Source: WHTX01 sp038255145 | GTDB taxonomy: Bacteria; Actinomycetota; Acidimicrobiia; Acidimicrobiales; CAIXPF01 | Reading direction: 5' to 3' | Assembly: GCA_038255145.1 (NCBI GenBank) | Contig: JBBSLP010000071.1 | Location: forward strand, 1-31,409 | DNA: 31,409 bases | Part shown: piece by piece, positions 31,249 to 31,409 of the stretch | Layout of the letters: each line of letters starts with the position of its first letter | Position numbering within the stretch: the stretch's first letter is position 1 | The notes under the pieces: model-generated | Database searches by the model: none | Told to the model about the DNA's origin: nothing | Seen by the model: the letters and a program-made list of their open reading frames with translations, nothing else | Made by a program: the position numbers and the translations under genes

Positions 31249-31409
31249 TGTCCCGGAAGGCTGAAGCACCGAAGAAATCTTGATGATCGGGAATTTTCGC
31301 GGCGTGGTCTCGTTGTGCCTGGTAGAACCCCTGACGGGAGGAGCCTGGCATGGCGCGTCGTGGTCGGCCGACCGTGGATATCGTCTTGAGCGGTGATGAG
31401 CGCAAGACC
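31248..31409 (+). mobile_element. IS630-type insertion sequence, left end
   Basis: Starting at the G of the VOC stop codon, the sequence GTGTCCCGGAAGGCTGAAG resembles the terminal inverted repeat of IS630/Tc1-type elements, which insert at TA (31246-31247). The next bases (about 31265-31300) are much more A+T-rich than the surroundings, and a transposase start follows at 31351. The element runs out of the window, so the right end cannot be checked. Confidence 0.8.
31351..31409 (+). CDS. IS630-family transposase (N-terminal 19 codons)
   Basis: ATG 31351, preceded by GGGAGGAG, reads MARRGRPTVDIVLSGDERK and continues out of the window. This start is characteristic of the IS630-family transposases common in actinobacteria, whose N-terminus carries a helix-turn-helix and whose C-terminus carries a DDE catalytic core. 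Only the first residues are visible, so intactness is unknown. Confidence 0.8.

Noticed and set aside
1..31409. tRNA or rRNA genes
   Set aside because: I saw no cloverleaf with a conserved GTTCGA arm and no rRNA-like sequence; a tRNAscan or Infernal run would settle it.

Overview
The window is very GC-rich DNA with many GTG starts, G+C-filled third codon positions and dense short Shine-Dalgarno sequences. It looks like an actinobacterial chromosome. A DUF2510 domain, CaiB/BaiF CoA-transferases, a double-hotdog MaoC dehydratase next to an SDR, and many VOC, HxlR, MarR and TetR-type genes fit an Acidimicrobiia-like soil or aquatic actinobacterium. That placement is inference; no rRNA or marker gene is present.

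Layout. 1-2971: an ECF sigma factor with a coupled YciI protein, a K+ channel with an RCK domain, a VOC protein and tiny ORFs, all on the minus strand. 3102-4058: a D-2-hydroxyacid dehydrogenase. 4086-6338: a gene graveyard with a broken siderophore-binding protein, the tail of an AraC regulator, a 500-bp gene-free block full of inverted repeats, and a thiamine-diphosphate decarboxylase lacking its middle. 6470-10360: NYN protein, vanadium haloperoxidase-like protein with a small partner, acyl-CoA dehydrogenase-like flavoprotein and DUF4242 protein. 10541-14032: a 1163-residue cyclase-like/ATPase/LuxR regulator. 14208-16907: a secreted CSLREA beta-helix protein divergent from an ECF sigma/membrane anti-sigma-like pair. 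17058-23430: a small membrane protein, MarR regulator, MaoC dehydratase, SDR (behind a TetR-type palindrome), short VOC protein, tandem-domain CoA-transferase and small membrane protein, most of it a lipid/CoA-thioester catabolic block on the minus strand. 23497-24815: a second graveyard with a shredded Baeyer-Villiger monooxygenase and a TetR tail. 24833-28499: DnaQ-BRCT-DUF2510 protein, siderophore-interacting flavoprotein, a Phd/VapC-type toxin-antitoxin pair with a direct-repeat operator, and a frameshifted NTF2-like gene. 28596-31248: HxlR regulator, CaiB CoA-transferase and two-domain VOC protein. 31248-end: the left end of an IS630-type element.

The most unusual content is not protein coding. 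A dispersed family of about 35-bp repeats (family A) occurs in inverted pairs (REPIN-like), and a 45-bp hairpin repeat (family B) has two copies. Both lie only in intergenic or decayed DNA. The gene decay, with large internal deletions rather than only point indels, is concentrated near these repeats. The clearest regulatory architecture is a pair of identical-geometry palindromes (GTTGC-N5-GCAAC core) between the HxlR gene and the divergent NTF2-like gene.
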